A DNA stretch of 64,000 nt. Source: Tabrizicola piscis. Its GTDB lineage: Bacteria; Pseudomonadota; Alphaproteobacteria; Rhodobacterales; Rhodobacteraceae. This document shows, piece by piece, positions 8,321-17,637 of this stretch (its first letter is position 1; each line of letters starts with the position of its first letter). The stretch spans positions 1 through 64,000 of the forward strand of contig NZ_CP034328.1 of the NCBI RefSeq assembly GCF_003940805.1, written 5' to 3'. The notes beneath the pieces are model-generated. The model was not told where the DNA came from and did no database searches. It worked only from the letters and a program-made list of their open reading frames with translations. A program made the position numbers and the translations under genes.

Positions 8321-9565
8321 ATGACCCCTGCCACTGGCATCGACTTCGGCACTTCGAACTCCACCGTAGGCCTTGCCGACACCACCGGCGCGCGGCTGCT
8401 GACGCTGGAGGAAGGCTCGCCCACGCTGCCCTCTGCCGTCTTCTGGCAGACCGAGGGGGCGCCGCCCCTGTTCGGCCGCGCCGCCATCGCCGCCTATCTG
8501 GAGGGTGAGGAAGGCCGCCTGATGCGCGGCCTGAAATCCACCCTGGGTTCGGGTCTGATCCACGAGAAAACCTCAGTCGGGGGCAGGGCGGTGTCGTTCC
8601 GTGAGGTGCTGTCGCGCTTCATCGGTCACCTCAGGTCCGCCCAGCAGACCGCCGCGCCCGGCACCTCCGTCGTCCTCGGCCGCCCGGTGCATTTCGTGGA
8701 CGACGATCCCCAGGCTGACGCGGCTGCCGAGGCGACGCTGGCCGAGATCGCCAAGGACTGCGGCTGGCAGCAGGTCGCCTTCCAGTACGAACCCATCGCC
8801 GCCGCCCTGCACTACGAACAGACCGCCGCGCGGGAAGAACTGGTGCTGATCGTCGACATCGGCGGTGGCACGTCGGATGTGTCAGTGGTCCGTGTCGGCC
8901 CCGGCCGGGCAAGCCTGCCGGACCGCAGCGCCGATATCCTTGCCAATGACGGCATCCGCGCGGGTGGCACCGATTTCGACCGCCTGCTCAGCCTGGCCGA
9001 GGCGCTGCCGCATCTGGGCTATCTTGCCCCCACCAAAGGCGGCGGCACGATGCCCCGGCATTACTACCTGGACCTTGCCACCTGGCACCGGATCAACGCG
9101 CTGTACACCGCCCGCACCGCAAGCGACCTGAAGGCGCTGCGGCTGCTGGCCGATGACCCCGCGCAGATCGACCGGATGATCCGCGTCGTTCAGGGCCGCC
9201 ACGGCCACGCGCTTGCCATGCGGGTAGAGGCGGCGAAGGTCGCCCTTTCCGACGATGCGGCCACCCGCCTGCCAATGTCCGACCTGACCGGCGGCCCGAA
9301 CCCGATGCTGCGGCGTGACGGCTTCGAAGCGGCGGTTGAGGGCCCCATCGCCCGGATCCGAACGCTCCTCCAGCGGGTGCTCGATGGCGCGGGCCTGACC
9401 CCCGATCGGATCGGCACGGCGTTCCTGACCGGCGGGTCTAGCCAACTGCCGATCCTGCACGCCACGGTCCGCTCCATCGTCCCGGACGCAACGATTGCCA
9501 CGGGCGACATGCTCGGTTCGGTCGGGACCGGCCTTGCGCTTGAGGCGCGGCGCCGCTTTGGCTGA
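8321..9565 (+). CDS. Compact Hsp70 family protein (YegD-like), nucleotide-binding domain only
   Basis: 414 aa, against about 640 for DnaK. The actin/Hsp70 ATPase motifs are present: phosphate-1 GIDFGTSNST at residues 6-15, phosphate-2 IVDIGGGTSDVSVV near residue 180, and the adenosine motif LTGGSSQLPIL near residue 375. The chain ends right after the ATPase fold, so the substrate-binding and lid domains are missing. E. coli YegD has the same architecture. I took the ATG at 8321 (GGAG upstream), since the conserved fold begins six residues later. No DnaJ or GrpE gene is nearby. The role is unknown; it may be a regulator or assembly factor. Confidence 0.85.
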   Translation: MTPATGIDFGTSNSTVGLADTTGARLLTLEEGSPTLPSAVFWQTEGAPPLFGRAAIAAYLEGEEGRLMRGLKSTLGSGLIHEKTSVGGRAVSFREVLSRFIGHLRSAQQTAAPGTSVVLGRPVHFVDDDPQADAAAEATLAEIAKDCGWQQVAFQYEPIAAALHYEQTAAREELVLIVDIGGGTSDVSVVRVGPGRASLPDRSADILANDGIRAGGTDFDRLLSLAEALPHLGYLAPTKGGGTMPRHYYLDLATWHRINALYTARTASDLKALRLLADDPAQIDRMIRVVQGRHGHALAMRVEAAKVALSDDAATRLPMSDLTGGPNPMLRRDGFEAAVEGPIARIRTLLQRVLDGAGLTPDRIGTAFLTGGSSQLPILHATVRSIVPDATIATGDMLGSVGTGLALEARRRFG

Positions 9566-9619
9566 CCCTTGCGAAGCCCCCGGTTTCGGATCAGGCTTGC
9601 CAGCAAAAGGAGTCACCCC

Positions 9620-10786
9620 ATGCCCCCCAAGAACCGTTTCGCCGAACTTCTGCCCGAAATCACCGCATGGCGTCGCGATTTCCACGAACACCCCGAGCTG
9701 TTGTTCGAGGTTCACCGCACCGCTGCCAAGGTGGCCGACCTCTGCCGCAGCTTCGGCTGCGATGAGGTGACGGAAGGGATCGGCCGCACCGGCGTGGTGG
9801 CGGTGATCAAGGGCAAGACGGATACCAAGGGCCGTACCATCGGCCTGCGCGCCGATATGGACGCGCTGCCGATCAAGGAACAGACCGGGGTCCCCTATGC
9901 CTCCAAGACCCCCGGCAAGATGCATGCCTGCGGGCATGACGGGCATACGGCGATGCTGCTGGGGGCGGCGAAGTATCTGGCCGAGACGCGGAATTTCGAC
10001 GGCACCGTCGTCTGCATCTTCCAGCCCGCCGAAGAAGGCGGCGGCGGCGGGCGTGAGATGGTTGAAGATGGCCTGATAAGCCGTTGGAAAATCGACGAAG
10101 TTTACGGAATGCACAACATGCCCGGCATCCCCGTCGGCCAATTCGCCATCCGCCCCGGCGCGATGATGGCGGCGGCGGACCAGTTCGAGATCGTGGTGAC
10201 GGGCAAGGGCGGCCATGCCGCCAAGCCGCATGACTGCGTGGATACCACGGTCGTCAGCGCCCATATCGTTCTGGCCCTGCAGACCATCGCCAGTCGCAAC
10301 GTGGACCCGTTGAAACAGGTCGTGGTCAGTGTCTGCACGGTGGAAACCGACTCGACCGCGCATAATGTGATCCCGCAGGTGATCAAGATGAAGGGCACCG
10401 TCCGCACGATGGATGCAGCGGTGCAGGACTACGTCGAGGAACGGATCGGCCAGATCGTCGAAGGCACCGCCCTCGCCTTGGGTGCCCGGGCCGACGTGCA
10501 TTATCATCGCGGCTACCCGGTCACGGTGAACGCGCCGGAGAATACGGACTTCGCGGCAGAGGTCGCCATGGCAGTCTCGGGCAAGGTCGATACCGACACC
10601 GCACCGCTGATGGGGGCCGAGGATTTCAGCTTCATGCTGAACGAACGTCCTGGCGCTTATATCTTCCTTGGCAATGGCGATACGGCGATGGTGCACCACC
10701 CCGCCTACAACTTTGACGATGCGGCCATCCCGTTCGGGTCAAGCTGGTACGCTGGCATGGCCGAGGCGCGGATGCCGGCAGCGTGA
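9620..10786 (+). CDS. M20D amidohydrolase, hippurate hydrolase-like
   Basis: 388-aa metallo-amidohydrolase of the HipO/IAA-amino-acid hydrolase group. Motifs are RRDFHEHPELLFE near the N-terminus, GLRADMDALPI, CGHDGHTAMLLGAA (about 107-120), QPAEEGGGG, and a late GAEDFSFML. Together these supply the bimetal site of M20D enzymes, which split N-acyl or N-aroyl amino acids. AAAGGAG ends 7 nt before the ATG at 9620. It is the second deacylase in 4 kb and lies between the Hsp70 and an acyl-CoA ligase. A plausible but unproved pathway is acyl-amino-acid hydrolysis followed by CoA activation of the freed acid. Confidence 0.9.
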   Translation: MPPKNRFAELLPEITAWRRDFHEHPELLFEVHRTAAKVADLCRSFGCDEVTEGIGRTGVVAVIKGKTDTKGRTIGLRADMDALPIKEQTGVPYASKTPGKMHACGHDGHTAMLLGAAKYLAETRNFDGTVVCIFQPAEEGGGGGREMVEDGLISRWKIDEVYGMHNMPGIPVGQFAIRPGAMMAAADQFEIVVTGKGGHAAKPHDCVDTTVVSAHIVLALQTIASRNVDPLKQVVVSVCTVETDSTAHNVIPQVIKMKGTVRTMDAAVQDYVEERIGQIVEGTALALGARADVHYHRGYPVTVNAPENTDFAAEVAMAVSGKVDTDTAPLMGAEDFSFMLNERPGAYIFLGNGDTAMVHHPAYNFDDAAIPFGSSWYAGMAEARMPAA

Positions 10787-10807
10787 TCGGGGCGGCGTCT
10801 GTCGCCC

Positions 10808-10829
10808 TTCTGCCGGTCTAGCGGCAGAA
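10808..10829 (+). terminator. Hairpin after the M20D gene
   Basis: TTCTGCCG (10808-10815) and CGGCAGAA (10822-10829) form a perfect 8-bp stem with a 6-nt loop, 22 nt after the amidohydrolase stop. The nearest T-run (CTTTTC) is 5 nt farther on, so it is a weak intrinsic terminator at best, or an operator for the acyl-CoA ligase gene. Confidence 0.45.
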
Positions 10830-10892
10830 TATCGCTTTTCACTTTGCACTTCGGTGCTACCGTCCCGTCAATTCGTTGGGGAGGAGCGACCG

Positions 10893-12449
10893 ATGACCGA
10901 ACACCGCAGCCCGCTGCCCGATGTCGCGTTGCGCGACGTCAGCATTACCGAGCGTCTGTTCGAAGGGCTGACGCAGGCGGGGGACCGGGTTGTCCTGACC
11001 GATGGCCCCTCGGGTGAGGGGTGGACGGGCGATGCCCTGATCGACCGGATTTGCCGCTTGGCGGGCGGTTTGCAGGCCCGGGGGATCGGGCCGGGCAGCG
11101 TCATCGCCCTGATGGCGCCGAACATGCCCGACTATGCGGTGGTCTTCCACGCAGTCGCCATGGCCGGGGCGACGATCACCACGATCAACCCCACCTACAC
11201 CGCGCCCGAGGTTGGCCACCAGCTGCGCGACAGCGGCGCCACGGTTCTGGTCACGATCGAGGCGTTTCTGCCGGTGGCGCTGGCGGCACTTGAGGGCAGC
11301 GCCGTGGCCGAGGTGGTGACGATGGCCCCAAGCCCCGGCCACCGCAGCATCGCCGATCTGATGGGCCAGCCCTTGGCCGCGCAAGTGCCGGTGGACCTTG
11401 ATGGCCATGTGCTGGTGCTGCCCTATTCCTCGGGCACCACGGGCTTGCCCAAGGGTGTCATGCTCAGCCATCGCAACATGGTGGTGAACGTCGATCAGGC
11501 CTTGCCGTTGCTGGACGTGCGGGCGGGCGAAACCACGGTGGCCTTCCTGCCGTTCTTCCACATCTACGGCATGAACGTGTTGATGAACGCCTTCCTTGCC
11601 CGCGGTGCCGGACTGGTCACCATGCCGCGCTTTGATCTTGAGGCGCTGTTGGGCCATATCCAGCGCCACCGGGTGGAAAAGCTGTACATCGCGCCGCCCG
11701 TGGCGATCGCGCTGGCCAAGCATCCGCTGGTGGATCAATTCGATCTGTCGTCCCTGAAAATCATCATGTCGGCCGCGGCACCACTTGGCCCCGAAGTCGC
11801 GGGGGCGGTGGGACAGCGGCTTGGCTGCGCGGTGATCCAGGGCTATGGGATGACGGAGCTTAGCCCGCTGACGCATGTCGTACCGCACCGCGCCCCGAAA
11901 TCCGGCGCGGTGGGGGTCAGCGCGCCGAACACCATCACCCGGATTGTCGATGCCGAAACCGGGCTGGACTGCGCACCCGGTGAACCGGGCGAGGTCTGGG
12001 TCAAGGGCCCGCAAGTGATGATTGGCTATCACAACCGTCCCGAGGCGACGGCGGCGATGATCACGGACGGCTGGCTGCGCACGGGCGATCTGGGGGTCGT
12101 CGATGCTGACGGTTACCTTTTCATCCGTGACCGGCTGAAGGAGCTGATCAAGGTCAAGGGCTTTCAGGTCGCCCCGGCCGAGGTTGAGGCGGAACTGCTG
12201 GGCCTGCCCGGCGTGGCCGATGCCGCCGTGATCGGCGTGCCGGATGACGAGGCGGGGGAACGCCCGCTGGCCTTTGTCGTGCGTCAGCCGGGGTCGGATG
12301 CAACCGCGCAGTCGATCCTTGAGGCGTTACGCCCGCGCCTTGCCAGCTACAAGCTGCCGCTCCGCGTGGAATTCATCGAGGCCGTTCCGAAATCCGCCTC
12401 AGGCAAGATCCTGCGGCGTATGCTGCGCGACAAGCTGGCCGGCGGGTAA
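10893..12449 (+). CDS. Acyl-CoA ligase, 4-coumarate-CoA ligase-like (ANL superfamily)
   Basis: 518-aa AMP-forming ligase that activates a carboxylic acid to its CoA thioester through an acyl-adenylate. Motifs are the P-loop YSSGTTGLPKGVMLSHRN (about 177-194), GYGMTELSP, the hinge DRLKELIKVKGFQVAP, and the C-terminal catalytic Lys in PKSASGKILRR. The ATG at 10893 is preceded by GGGGAGGAG. It resembles plant and bacterial 4CL proteins and medium-chain or aryl acyl-CoA ligases. The acid cannot be told from sequence alone. It follows the hippurate-hydrolase-like gene, which would release such an acid. Confidence 0.88.
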   Translation: MTEHRSPLPDVALRDVSITERLFEGLTQAGDRVVLTDGPSGEGWTGDALIDRICRLAGGLQARGIGPGSVIALMAPNMPDYAVVFHAVAMAGATITTINPTYTAPEVGHQLRDSGATVLVTIEAFLPVALAALEGSAVAEVVTMAPSPGHRSIADLMGQPLAAQVPVDLDGHVLVLPYSSGTTGLPKGVMLSHRNMVVNVDQALPLLDVRAGETTVAFLPFFHIYGMNVLMNAFLARGAGLVTMPRFDLEALLGHIQRHRVEKLYIAPPVAIALAKHPLVDQFDLSSLKIIMSAAAPLGPEVAGAVGQRLGCAVIQGYGMTELSPLTHVVPHRAPKSGAVGVSAPNTITRIVDAETGLDCAPGEPGEVWVKGPQVMIGYHNRPEATAAMITDGWLRTGDLGVVDADGYLFIRDRLKELIKVKGFQVAPAEVEAELLGLPGVADAAVIGVPDDEAGERPLAFVVRQPGSDATAQSILEALRPRLASYKLPLRVEFIEAVPKSASGKILRRMLRDKLAGG

Positions 12450-12593
12450 AGCGCCCGGCGCTCGGCTATCCATCTGCCCCGGTTTGCGTCCAACCCTCAG
12501 GTGCTTGATGGCCCGACAGCCCTCATGCGCGCAAGGGTTGCAGGGGCCGGGCATCTGGCAGATACTTGCCGTGATATCACGCGCAGGGAATTG

Positions 12594-15500
12594 ATGGGAC
12601 GCACGGACCAGCTTGACCCCACCTTGGCCCGCCCGGTGCGGATCGAGCTTCTGGTCATCGACCTGATGAACCGGCTGCTGGACCCCGGCCCGGAAGGGAT
12701 TGACGCCGCGTTTGACGCAGCCCTTGCCCGTCTGGGTGAGGCTTGCGGTCTGGATCGTACCTTCCTGTTTCGGATCAGGACGGACGGCACCTTGCATGGC
12801 CGCCATGAATGGGTTGCCCCCGGTGTGCCGGTCCTGAACGACCGGATCAGTGCGATCGACCCCGACGACCACCCGACCTGGCAAAGCGCGTTCCGGGCGG
12901 GCAAGACCGTTGCCATCACCAACCGCGGCGACCTGCCCGAAGACATGCCGGAGCGGGCGTTCATGGAGGCGATCGGGGTCCACTCCTCGCTGATGCTGCC
13001 GCTGCGCGATGGGGATCGGCTTGTTGGCATCATCGGGTTTGACAGCGAAGCGCCCAACCGCATCTGGAGCGAGACCGAGCTTTACCTGCTGACATCGGTC
13101 GGGCGGGCCGTGTCTTCGGTCCTGCTGCGGCTGGAGGCGGCACAGGCCGAAGCCGATTCCCGCTACCATCTTGAGGCGACCCTGCGCGCCTTGCCCGATC
13201 TGGTGATCGAACTGGGCCCAGACGGGACCATCGCCGCCTGCCACAGCGACAAGCTGCCCTGGCTCTCCGGCCTTGTGCGTGCCGGGATCGGGCGGAGTAT
13301 CCGCGATGTCCTGCCCGAACCGCTCGCCCTGGTGCTGTGCGACCTGATGCGCGATCCACCGGCCGCGCGCACGGCCCGCAGCCGCCGTGTGGGTGTGCCC
13401 AGCCTCGTGGCACCGCATTGGTACGAAGTGTCGGTCGCCCCCTTGCAGATCGACGCCTCGAAGGACGAAGCCGGGGTCGTCGCGGTGATCCGCGATCTTT
13501 CCTCGGCCCACGCGCCCAGTGAAATGGCATCCTACCGCGAAGGCCAGTTCACCGCCTTTTTCGAGATGTGCCCGCATCCGATCCTGCTGAACGACTATGA
13601 CACGGGCGAACTTCTGGACGGTAACCGGGCCTTCAAGCAAGTGTTCGGCATTGATCCAAAGGAAAACGGCGGCCGCGACGTCCGCCAGATCCTGCCCTCA
13701 GACGCGTCCCATGTGATCGACCTGGCCGTCGAATCGCTGCGCGTCCGGCAAAGCTATGGCCCGGTCGAGGCGCTGCTGCGCCGGGCCGATGGCAGCCGCT
13801 TTCCTGCCGTCCTGCGCGGCTTCATGAGCATTGATCCCAATGGGCGCCGGCTGGTCTGGGCCCTGATCGAGGATGTCACCGAGATCCGCGCCAAAGAGGC
13901 TGCGCTGCGCGACGAACAGCAGGCGCTGGAAGCCACGCGCACCCGCCTTGTCACCGCGATCGAGGCGCTGGATGACGGGTTTGCTATCTGGGATGCGGAT
14001 GACCGGCTTGTCCTGTGGAACACTCAGTACACGCGGGTCTTTGCCGGCATTGCCGACCAGATCAAGGTCGGCGCGCTATATGACGATCTTCTGCGCGCGG
14101 CGATTGCCGCTGGCATCTTCGGGCCAGAGGGCGAAAGGGACGACGCCAGCCTGCAGCGCCGTCTGGACCGGCCGCTGACCGAAATCTGGGATGGTGAGGA
14201 CGCGCTGGCCGATGGCCGCATCATCTGGGTGCGCGAACGGGCCACGCCGTCACGCGAAACCGTCGGGCTATACGAAGACGTGACCGCCCGCCGTCTGGCC
14301 GACCGGCGTCTGCAGCAAGTGATCGAGGGCGGCGAGATCGGGGTCTGGGACTGGGCGGCCGAGACCGGGCTAAGCGCGATGAACGACAGCCTCAGAAAGA
14401 TCCTGGGTCTGACGGATGGCCCTGCCGATCTGCCGGAACTGTTTGCCCGGGCCCATCATGACGACAGAAAAGCCGCCGAAGAAGTCCGCGACGCGCTGTT
14501 TTACAAGGGACATGAGGATTTTGACATCCTCAGTCGCTTCCGTCATCAGGCCGGGCATTGGGTCTGGATCCTTGCGCGGGGCAGGGTGGTCGCCCGCCGC
14601 GCAGACGGTACGGCCCGCCGGATTTCCGGGGTCATTCTGGATGTCTCGGCCCGGATCGAGGCGGAACAGCGTCTGACCCGGCTGATCGACGGCGCGCGGG
14701 TGGGCACATGGGAATATGATGCGTTGCGCCAAGTGACCTTGGTGAACGACCAATATGCCGCGATCATTGGCTATCGCGCGGTGGACCTCAATCCCTTCCC
14801 GCTGGCGCGGTGGCTGGACATCGTCCACCCCGATGACGCCGCAGAAGTGTACGATCATGTGTCCACGTCCTTTGTCGACCGGGAATGGACGATGGAACAT
14901 GAGTTCCGCTTGCGCCATCGGGACGGGCACTGGGTCTGGGTTCTGTCACGCGGTCAGGTCACGGCATGGGACGCGGACGGTCGTCCCACGCATATGAGCG
15001 GCATCTATCTTGATATCTCGGCGGCCAAGGCGCTTGAGGCAGCCCTTGCCCGCGAACGCGACACGCTGGCGCGGATCATGGAAACCTCGATCTCGGGGAT
15101 TGTCGCACTCGATGGTACCGGCCGGGTGGTCTTTGCCAATGCCGCGGTCGAGACTGTGCTTGGCCGCCCCGTCGCCGCCGGTGATGACCTGCCTCGGATC
15201 CTTGCCGTGGCCCATGTGACCGACCGGTTTGGCAACGCCATCGCCGCCCGGGACTTTCCGGTGAACCGGGTCCTGGCGGGCGATCCGGTGCAGCAGGATG
15301 TGCGCCTCTGCGTCACCTGGCCCTGCGGCACGCGCCGGGTGCTGACCGTGAACGCTGCCCGCCCGTCGGCGCCGGGGACGGATGTTGCTGTGCTGTGCGC
15401 GCTGACCGACATTACCGAAGTGGTCGACAGCGAAGACCGCCTGCGCGCAGCGATGACCGCCGCCGAGGCGGCAAACCGCGCCAAGTCCGATTTCCTAGCG

Positions 15501-16598
15501 GCGATGAGCCATGAGATGCGCACCCCGCTGAACGGCGTGCTGGGCATGGTCGAGATTCTGGACAAGGACCTGCAGGACCAGAAGCATCAATCCATGCTGC
15601 GGATCATCCGCGATTCGGGCGAACATCTTCTGTCGGTGATCAACGACATCCTTGACCTTGCCAAGATCGAGGCCGGTCATCTGATGCTTGACCCCGGCCC
15701 CCTGAACCTGTCCGAGCTTGTGGAAAGGGTGATCGCCGTTCACCGCTTTGGCGCCCGCGACAAGGGGATCAGGCTGACCTCAACCTGCACCGGCCCCTAC
15801 CGCGACGCCTTGCGCTTTGGCGACGAAAAGCGGCTGACCCAGATCCTGCACAACCTTGTCGGCAATGCCGTGAAATTCACTGAAAACGGGTCCGTCACGG
15901 TCGAGGTGCAGGCGGAATCGCCCGTGCGCTTGGTGATTTCCGTGACAGACACCGGCATAGGCATGTCCCAAGACGAAATGTCGCGTGTGTTTGAAGAATT
16001 CACCCAAGGTCAGGGCGGCATTGCCCGGCGCTATGGTGGCACCGGGCTTGGGCTGGCCATCGTGCGGCGGCTGGCGCGGCTGATGCAGGGCGAGGTGACG
16101 CTGGCCAGCGCGCCGGGCCGGGGGCTGGTGGCGCGTGTGACGCTGGAGATGCCGGTTCTGCCCGGCGCCTCCACACCCTTCCGCGAAGCGCCGCTGCCGC
16201 AATTGCCGCCGATGACCGTGCTCGCGGCGGAAGACAACGCAACCAACCGCATCATCCTCGCCAGCCTGCTGCAGGCGCTTGGCATCACGGCCGAGATCGT
16301 GGCCAGCGGGGACGAGGTGGTGAACCTGTGGCATCCCGACCGCCATGCCGCCGTGCTTCTGGACATCGCCATGCCCGGTCGCGACGGGCTTGCCACGCTG
16401 GACGCCTTGCGGGAACTGGCGGCGGCCCGAGGCCATCCCGCGCCCCATGCGATTGCTGTGACGGCCAATGCCATGACGCATCAGGTGCAGGAATATCTGG
16501 CGCGTGGCTTTGCCGGGGTCGTCGCCAAACCCTTGCGCGTCGAACGTCTGGCCGAAGCGCTGTGGACCTGTCACGTCCGTCAAACCCTGGCGACCTGA
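12594..16598 (+). CDS. Soluble multi-PAS hybrid sensor histidine kinase
   Basis: 1334 aa with no evident membrane segment, so probably a cytoplasmic sensor. Order: a GAF-like domain (about 20-175); a run of five or six PAS/PAC modules (about 185-935), two of them with the PAS-3 pattern HWVWVLSRG or HWVWILARG; HisKA with phospho-His near residue 973 (MSHEMRTPLNG); HATPase with an N-box (HNLVGNAVKF) and G-boxes (DTGIGM, GGTGLGLAI); and a C-terminal receiver with Asp near 1257 (LLDIAMPGRDG). I prefer the ATG at 12594 (AGGGA upstream); in-frame GTG 12501 and ATG 12525 would add 31 or 23 residues. No cognate regulator or phosphotransferase gene is adjacent. Confidence 0.93.
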   Translation: MGRTDQLDPTLARPVRIELLVIDLMNRLLDPGPEGIDAAFDAALARLGEACGLDRTFLFRIRTDGTLHGRHEWVAPGVPVLNDRISAIDPDDHPTWQSAFRAGKTVAITNRGDLPEDMPERAFMEAIGVHSSLMLPLRDGDRLVGIIGFDSEAPNRIWSETELYLLTSVGRAVSSVLLRLEAAQAEADSRYHLEATLRALPDLVIELGPDGTIAACHSDKLPWLSGLVRAGIGRSIRDVLPEPLALVLCDLMRDPPAARTARSRRVGVPSLVAPHWYEVSVAPLQIDASKDEAGVVAVIRDLSSAHAPSEMASYREGQFTAFFEMCPHPILLNDYDTGELLDGNRAFKQVFGIDPKENGGRDVRQILPSDASHVIDLAVESLRVRQSYGPVEALLRRADGSRFPAVLRGFMSIDPNGRRLVWALIEDVTEIRAKEAALRDEQQALEATRTRLVTAIEALDDGFAIWDADDRLVLWNTQYTRVFAGIADQIKVGALYDDLLRAAIAAGIFGPEGERDDASLQRRLDRPLTEIWDGEDALADGRIIWVRERATPSRETVGLYEDVTARRLADRRLQQVIEGGEIGVWDWAAETGLSAMNDSLRKILGLTDGPADLPELFARAHHDDRKAAEEVRDALFYKGHEDFDILSRFRHQAGHWVWILARGRVVARRADGTARRISGVILDVSARIEAEQRLTRLIDGARVGTWEYDALRQVTLVNDQYAAIIGYRAVDLNPFPLARWLDIVHPDDAAEVYDHVSTSFVDREWTMEHEFRLRHRDGHWVWVLSRGQVTAWDADGRPTHMSGIYLDISAAKALEAALARERDTLARIMETSISGIVALDGTGRVVFANAAVETVLGRPVAAGDDLPRILAVAHVTDRFGNAIAARDFPVNRVLAGDPVQQDVRLCVTWPCGTRRVLTVNAARPSAPGTDVAVLCALTDITEVVDSEDRLRAAMTAAEAANRAKSDFLAAMSHEMRTPLNGVLGMVEILDKDLQDQKHQSMLRIIRDSGEHLLSVINDILDLAKIEAGHLMLDPGPLNLSELVERVIAVHRFGARDKGIRLTSTCTGPYRDALRFGDEKRLTQILHNLVGNAVKFTENGSVTVEVQAESPVRLVISVTDTGIGMSQDEMSRVFEEFTQGQGGIARRYGGTGLGLAIVRRLARLMQGEVTLASAPGRGLVARVTLEMPVLPGASTPFREAPLPQLPPMTVLAAEDNATNRIILASLLQALGITAEIVASGDEVVNLWHPDRHAAVLLDIAMPGRDGLATLDALRELAAARGHPAPHAIAVTANAMTHQVQEYLARGFAGVVAKPLRVERLAEALWTCHVRQTLAT

Positions 16599-16749
16599 AC
16601 GGCGCTGCTTCTGTCGGCACATTCCCTTTGACAGGGCGTCACGTCCTGACCACTCTTTCCGCAAGGGGGGCAGGGCGCTGCTCCTGCACTCAAGCCACAG
16701 AAAGGACACCCGTGCGTCAGCCCCAAAGCCAACTCTGCCGGGTGACCCG

Positions 16750-17637
16750 ATGACCGAGCCGGTCGATCCGATCGCGCGCGCACTGGCGCTTCCGCTCTGG
16801 TCGCAGAAGGCGACGGCCGTGCCGCTGGGTGGGGGGATCACCAACCTCAACGTGCTGGTCACGGATGGCCCACGCCGCGCCGTCGTGCGGATCGGCGATG
16901 ACATTCCGGTCCACCAGATCATGCGGTTCAACGAACTCGCCGCCAGCCGCGCCGCGCATGCCGCAGGAATCTCGCCTGCCGTGATCCACCATGAACCGGG
17001 GGCGCTGGTGATCGACTTTGTCGAAGGCCGGACGATGACCGCCAGCGACCTGCAGGATCAGGACCTGCTGGAACAGGCGCTTGCCCTTGTCATGCATGCC
17101 CACCGTGACATTCCGCTGCACCTGCGCGGTCCAGCCTTGGCCTTCTGGGTGTTCCAGACCCTGCGCGACTATGCCGCCACGCTGGAAGAAGGGCGGTCCC
17201 GGCATGTGCCGATCCTGACCGCCCTGCTGGAAGAAGCTGGCATGCTGGAACGGGCGGTCGGCCGGATCGAACTGGTCTTTGGCCACAACGACCTCTTGCC
17301 CGCCAACTTCCTGCATGACGGTCGCCGGATGTGGCTGATCGACTGGGACTATGCTGGCTGGAATTCCCCCCTGTTCGACCTTGGGGGCCTTGCCGCCAAC
17401 AACAGCCTTGGCCCCGCACAAGAGGAATGGCTGCTGACCGCCTATTACGGCACCCCCCCCGATGCCGACCTCTGGCGCCGCTACCGCGCGATGAAAGCCG
17501 CCGCCGCGCTGCGTGAGGCGATGTGGTCCATGGTGCAGGAAATCCATTCCGAGCTGGACTTCGACTATGCCGCCTACACGGCGGATTACCTTGCAACCTA
17601 CCGTGCCGCGCTGGCCGCCTTCAGGACCTCTTCATGA
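16750..17637 (+). CDS. Choline/ethanolamine kinase-like phosphotransferase
   Basis: 295-aa protein of the APH/choline-kinase fold. The N-lobe has PLGGGITNLNVLV. The catalytic loop HNDLLPANFLHDG lies near residues 179-191, and the metal-binding stretch IDWDYAGWNSPLFDLG follows. This pattern fits choline kinase-like proteins better than aminoglycoside resistance enzymes. The start overlaps no other gene; a TTGACA lies at 16628-16633 but lacks a good -10. Its stop overlaps the start of the dehydrogenase gene (ATGA), so the two are coupled and probably share a pathway of choline-derived or methylated amines. Confidence 0.82.
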   Translation: MTEPVDPIARALALPLWSQKATAVPLGGGITNLNVLVTDGPRRAVVRIGDDIPVHQIMRFNELAASRAAHAAGISPAVIHHEPGALVIDFVEGRTMTASDLQDQDLLEQALALVMHAHRDIPLHLRGPALAFWVFQTLRDYAATLEEGRSRHVPILTALLEEAGMLERAVGRIELVFGHNDLLPANFLHDGRRMWLIDWDYAGWNSPLFDLGGLAANNSLGPAQEEWLLTAYYGTPPDADLWRRYRAMKAAAALREAMWSMVQEIHSELDFDYAAYTADYLATYRAALAAFRTSS

